Under the pieces are notes generated by a model, which searched no databases, was not told where the DNA came from, and saw only the letters and a list, made by a program, of their open reading frames with translations. A program made the translations under genes and the position numbers. A stretch of 64,000 bases of DNA from Leptodontidium sp. MPI-SDFR-AT-0119 (lineage: Eukaryota > Ascomycota > Leotiomycetes > Helotiales > Leptodontidiaceae), in assembly GCA_020726505.1 (NCBI GenBank), contig JAHLEZ010000020.1:1178001-1242000 (forward strand). The letters run 5' to 3'. Positions 60,185 through 64,000 of the stretch are shown here, in pieces. Each line of letters starts with the position of its first letter. The stretch's first letter is position 1.

Positions 60185-62635
60185 CCGTATTATCTGGCAT
60201 ATAGCGCCACTCTCGCTGTGGCCGCCATCTCGACCATACCGCCAGGTCTAATTGTATCACCTTAACTTCGCGTATGTTATATCGCCATGGCGGTATAAGA
60301 TTTCCAAGCAAAGGTACTCACAGCTCGCGTATTTTAGGTGTAAATAGAGGGGTTTAAGAGCATATATTCTGGTGATATTCTATCCATTATTCCTCCTCAA
60401 CATCTGCCATATCCTCGTCCTCCTCTCCTGACTCTTCGGAAGAGTCTAGCTCTGAGTCTGAGTCAAAAGCACTCTCTGTATCATTCCCAGTATCTATTGT
60501 GACGTCGGCTTCATTCTCTGCCTGTGTAGCCTCCTTCTCGTGCCTTGAAATATACGTGCTTTGAACCACAATTGTGTCTCCATCGATGTCGTCGTCGTCA
60601 AGAATGATCTCGGGATCGGAGGAGGGAGGGAGAGAGGTGTAGTCGCCGACAGTAATATCAGGGAGGTCTCGAATCTTTAACTCGTTGTCTTCAGAGCCGT
60701 CGGGGTTCAGCGATAAACCAAGGTTTCGGAAGGTGCGAATGATGGTGTCTCGATGCTCAGCATGTATGCGCCTCCAGGCTTCTCCTACCCATTGAGTAAG
60801 GAGGATTCTGCGGTCCACGACAGTATACTCATTGTTGTTCCACGTTCTGATCAATGTGAATCTCTTCCAGTTCCTTGATTATTGCCTTCAAAAGTGAGTT
60901 AATGGAAACATCTAGTACTTGAACGTAGCCAGTACAGCCGCTAGGAATAAGAGACAAGGTAACATTTAACCTCTTGAATTCAGTACGTATCTTCTCGTTG
61001 AGTCTCTCTTCTTGTAGTCTCTTCGCTTTTGCAATCGCAGATTCGTTGGCAGGCACCTTCTTTCCGGTGTGTTTGTGAGGGGCAAAGGCGTCGAGAACGA
61101 GAAGACGAGGTTCTTGATCTGAGAGAGCATATTCCGACGCATATGCGTAGTCTTGTCGAATCCAATCGAGGAAATTAGCAGAGTTGGCGTATGCTTTATC
61201 GTTCCAAATCACCTTCACACTAGTATCGTACTGCTTCATCTCTAGCTGTCGATTCTTGTTTCCCTTCCCCGGTTTTCCCTTGAACATAAGAAGAGGTTTG
61301 CACCGCGCCACTCCATCTGCGAAGACGATACTTGCAGTGTAGCTTGTCGCTTTTCCCAGCCACCTCTAGCTGTTCTTAAGGTAACAGTTCTGGCGCCTTT
61401 AGAGGCGTACGTACGGCCTTTCTGGAACTCAAAAGCGAGCGGGGTTTGGTCCATATTCGAGATCTCAGAGAGCTTATACCTTCCAACAACAGGTACAGTT
61501 ATCGGGCGAGGTTTTCCACAGTCTGAATCAGGGTTGATAACAGTGTTCCGACGATTGTATTGCAACCAACGAACAATTGTGGCTCGCAACTCTTCGGGGG
61601 CCTTCTGAGCTCGTTTGGTGCCTACGCGGAAAGAGATATCATGGCGGTGTTTAAAACCAGTCAACCAGCCAGCGGACCACCGGAAACCCAAGTACAGATT
61701 CAAGCCTCCTTCCCTACGAATTACTCGCTCAGGATGAAGCTCACTATACACCTGTTTCGCATTCCGAATTAACCATTTCGCAGATATCGCTCGACCTTTG
61801 AGGCGTGCCTCATCAAACCGTTCCTTCAGCTTTAACTCCATATCTAGCTCCTTCACTTTGCCCCATGGCTTGCGGACTCGGAATGTACCCTTCTTTTGCT
61901 GCAAAATCTCGCTCTTCTTCTTGATCCAACCCCGGAATGTTGAGCGTGGGATGCAAAGCTTACGAGCCGCATATCGAACGGTGATTCTTTCGTCGGTACT
62001 ATCTTTGAGTGTTCGGTACGTACTCTCCCAGTATGAAATCGCAGCTAACTTGTACTCTCGAGAATAGGAATATCGCCGTCTAGTCACATAATCGTCGTAG
62101 TCGGTATCAGCAAGACCATCAAGCTCGTCCTCAACCCCTCCATCAGTCTGAATAATCGGCCGGTCGATACGCTCTTGATCTCCCGGCTCTCCTATTCCTT
62201 CCTTATCATTCCGAATTCGCCATTTAGCTAGCGCCTTGATCGTTTCCTGTTCGTTCACTCCCCCAATATACTTGCGGCCAAGAACACGTTGAGAGCGAGG
62301 TACTGCTTCCTTTGCAGAGGGGCCACGGCGAAGGCGAGGTCTAGGTGGTTGGAGAAGGCCTTGCAGATTCAAGGTAGCTTGCCCTGGTGGTAAAGGACCT
62401 GCAGGAATGCGAGGAATTAAAGGCATATTAACGATACCATACAAAGGTGCAATTAGAGGATAGAGAGTCTAGTTACAGTTGGCGGAATCGAACATTCAAA
62501 AGGAGGTGTTTTGGTGGGGATTCAGGGGGAAATTATGACCTACAGCGCCACTCTTGACCGCAGCGCCAGGTCCAAACCTATCAAAATACTACCGAAAAGT
62601 TAATTCGCCATGGCGCTGTATGCCAGATAATACGG
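60185..62635 (-). mobile_element. Pogo-like (DDE_1) DNA transposon, 2.45 kb
   Basis: The terminal inverted repeats match at 24 of 25 positions, starting CCGTATTATCTGGCATA and running into (t/c)agcgcca: left end at 60185, right end at 62635 in reverse. TA lies just outside both ends (60183-60184 and 62636-62637), the target duplication expected for this superfamily. Subterminal zones on both sides contain agcgccactct and the palindrome cgccatggcg, probably transposase-binding sites. The encoded transposase (60387-62444) is frameshifted. Confidence 0.88.
60387..62444 (-). pseudogene. Pogo-like DDE_1 transposase, two frameshifts
   Basis: From ATG 62444 the frame encodes a Pro/Arg-rich start, an acidic stretch, a psq/CENP-B-type helix-turn-helix (SREYKLAAISYWESTYRTLK, ITVRYAARKLCIPRSTFRGW), a second binding region (ISAKWLIRNAKQVYSELHPE) and the first catalytic Asp in EISNMDQTPLAFEFQ. 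Near 61325 a one-base shift moves the reading to VFADGVARCKPLLMFKGKPG. That frame (61311-60829) holds the second Asp (LLVLDAFAPHKHTG) and the third (GYVQVLDVSINSLLKAIIKE). Near 60835 another shift leads to NEYTVVDRRILLTQWVGEAW and a very acidic tail (SEESGEEDEDMADVEEE). No nonsense codon was found, so decay here is by indels and not by RIP. Confidence 0.85.
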
Positions 62636-62637
62636 TA

Positions 62638-62774
62638 GTTCAATCTCGCCCCACGAAAGATTACATGTATCTGGGGGGGTCACGGGATGATACTGCACGT
62701 GGATCCCGCATGCGCTCAGATGTTATGTTTCCTCGCGATACGCCTTGTATCTAGATTGATAACTTATATAACTT
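62638..62774. other. Short spacer
   Basis: Nothing is recognised between the pogo-like element and the minisatellite. Confidence 0.4.
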
Positions 62775-62995
62775 GACTCACTAGTTTCCAAGTTCCCCAT
62801 ATTCAGCTCCCCATATAAACCTCCCCATCTAAAACTCCCCGTGCAAATCTCCCCATGCACAACTCCTCATGCACAACTCCTCATGCTCCCCATGTAAACC
62901 TCCCCATACAAATCTCCCCACATTAACCTCCCCATACACAACTCCCTATACATGATTCCCAAGTTTCCCTAAGCAAATCTCCCCATAAGTTCGCT
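62775..62995. repeat. Minisatellite, ~14-15 bp unit based on 'ctccccatacaaac'
   Basis: About 14 degenerate copies of (c)ctcccca-t-(a/g)-(c/t)-a-a-a run in a row, for example ctccccatataaac, ctccccatctaaaa, ctccccatgcacaa, ctccccatgtaaac and ctccccatacaaat. The phase is kept over ~200 bp. Transitions and small length changes separate copies. Confidence 0.85.
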
Positions 62996-64000
62996 ATACT
63001 ATATTCAGCTCTGGGATTCGATTGCGTCTTCGGAACAAGGATGGCAAACCAAGAAACTTTCGGCAATGGACTCATCAGCCCAAGACCTGCACTCTGTAGC
63101 CTCCGCACCTTCCTATTTCGACATTACGAGGAGTGCGGAAACAGAGTCCATCCAGTAGGTATCGGTATATCCCAGCTACTCGTGCCGGGATCTTCTTGGA
63201 ACTGACCAGGACCCCCAACTCTGAACTATAATCGGACTGCCAAGGGCGTCAATGCATGCTTCATGCATGGGATGGGCTGACTGCATGATGCAGAGCACGA
63301 CTTGTGGGTCAATGGCAGGTAGCCGGAGTCTGAGAACCCAGATCCCAGATCTCAGACCCCAGATTTCAGAATAGAGAGGCGTTCCGACGGGGGCCCGAAA
63401 GCAGGTCCAGGAGCTATCCCAGGCATATCCCAGTTTTTGTTCTGGGATCTTTTGGGATGTGACCAGGACATCCCCAGCAATGAGAACTATAAGCGGTCCG
63501 CCAAGGGCGTCAATGCATGCCTCATGCATGGTGGCTTACTGCATGATGCAGAACGCGATCTTGAGCAGGATAAACGGAATCTGAGCAGATCTGAGATCTG
63601 GGTTTTGGGTTATCAGTCTCAGAATGCTGTCCGGAGAAGGGTCCTGTTCTAGCTTGGAAGAGGTGACAGTAGGCGATCGGATCTGATGACTCGGCTATGG
63701 ATTCCACCACAGCTGTGCTTCCCACATGTGTCTGGCGTCACCTCCGTCCTCCATGTCAGCACTGCTAGTTGATGCTTCCTAAGGCATGCCTTCCGCTGGA
63801 AGCATGTGTACCGTGTCCAGGAGCCCAAGACTGCGAACTTGGGTCCTGGGACCTTGTTCCCCTTGGACGTCGAGTTCAAAGATGGGTATATCTTAACGCA
63901 CGATGGCCACCCTGAGCTCTATACTTTCCATTGTGCATTCTAGCTTGACAAGATGCCACCAACACCTTTCTACGTGAATACAGCCTTGATCTGTTACAAT
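62996..64000. other. Right-hand region without a recognised gene
   Basis: It contains a tandem pair of ~245-bp units (listed separately). Other open frames are short and overlap the repeats. Sequence after 63,660 continues with no recognised motif. Confidence 0.45.
63165..63650. repeat. Tandem pair of ~245-bp imperfect units
   Basis: Unit 1 starts about 63165 and unit 2 about 63410. Shared blocks in the same order: gggatcttcttgga / gggatcttttggga, gaccaggac, gccaagggcgtcaatgcatg, ctgcatgatgcagagc / ctgcatgatgcagaac, and ctgag...agatct. The short string catgc(t/c)tcatgcatgg inside each unit is nearly palindromic. No protein frame is conserved between the units. Confidence 0.75.

Noticed and set aside
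62775..62995. A CRISPR array
   Set aside because: The units are contiguous 14-15 bp repeats without unique spacers of constant length, in a eukaryotic context; it is a minisatellite.

Overview
The window reads as a gene-poor, repeat-rich accessory region of a filamentous ascomycete (Pezizomycotina; a Sordariomycete- or Leotiomycete-type genome is the best guess). The reasons are short GT-AG introns of about 40-75 nt with CTAAC/CTGAC-type branch sites, and families typical of such fungi: HET, DUF3723, 2EXR, Zn2Cys6, GH64, FHA-kinase and APH. A hAT copy and a Tc1-like remnant are broken only by stops explainable as C-to-T changes, which fits repeat-induced point mutation (RIP). No ribosomal or transfer RNA gene, CRISPR array or prokaryotic feature was seen.

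Layout. 1-9,376: an 84-bp tandem repeat, a 2EXR-domain gene, a five-exon GHKL/MORC-like ATPase gene with a coiled-coil tail, a short-unit tandem repeat and a decaying DUF3723 gene. 9,377-24,791: a nest of mobile DNA. Its outer shell is a pair of roughly 0.5-kb inverted repeats, each bordered by TA, that enclose a HET/NB-ARC/TPR (fungal NLR-type) gene. The left arm is split by a 5'-truncated LINE (LINE-2). A full-length LINE with both ORFs open (LINE-1) sits in LINE-2's 3' tail. The right arm is split by a hAT transposon. Target-site duplications give the order of events, and removing the insertions leaves an element of about 4.6 kb whose only gene is the NLR.

24,800-37,000: a frameshifted secreted GH64 glucanase gene, a Zn2Cys6/maltose-acetyltransferase fusion broken by a nonsense codon and a dead splice donor, an acidic coiled-coil protein, a possible small secreted protein, a Tc1/mariner relic, and a third short match to the end of the NLR-carrying element. 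37,144-40,300: a five-exon Ulp1/SENP-like protease gene including a 39-nt exon. 40,300-44,400: about 4 kb with no recognisable gene. 44,400-50,200: two hypothetical genes, a two-exon candidate secreted protein and a Tc1 remnant. 50,665-57,586: a broken chromo/Myb-like gene, an intact APH-like kinase gene and an FHA/Ser-Thr kinase gene. 58,179-64,000: a protein with a duplicated 80-residue unit, a pogo-like transposon with well-defined terminal inverted repeats and TA target duplication, a 15-bp minisatellite and a tandem pair of ~245-bp units.

Most of the genes belong to multi-copy or fast-evolving families and many are freshly broken. No shared pathway is apparent. The strongest candidate for something new is the NLR gene enclosed in a TA-flanked long-inverted-repeat element. 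Intron positions were derived by eye from splice and branch motifs plus frame continuity, and have no transcript support.
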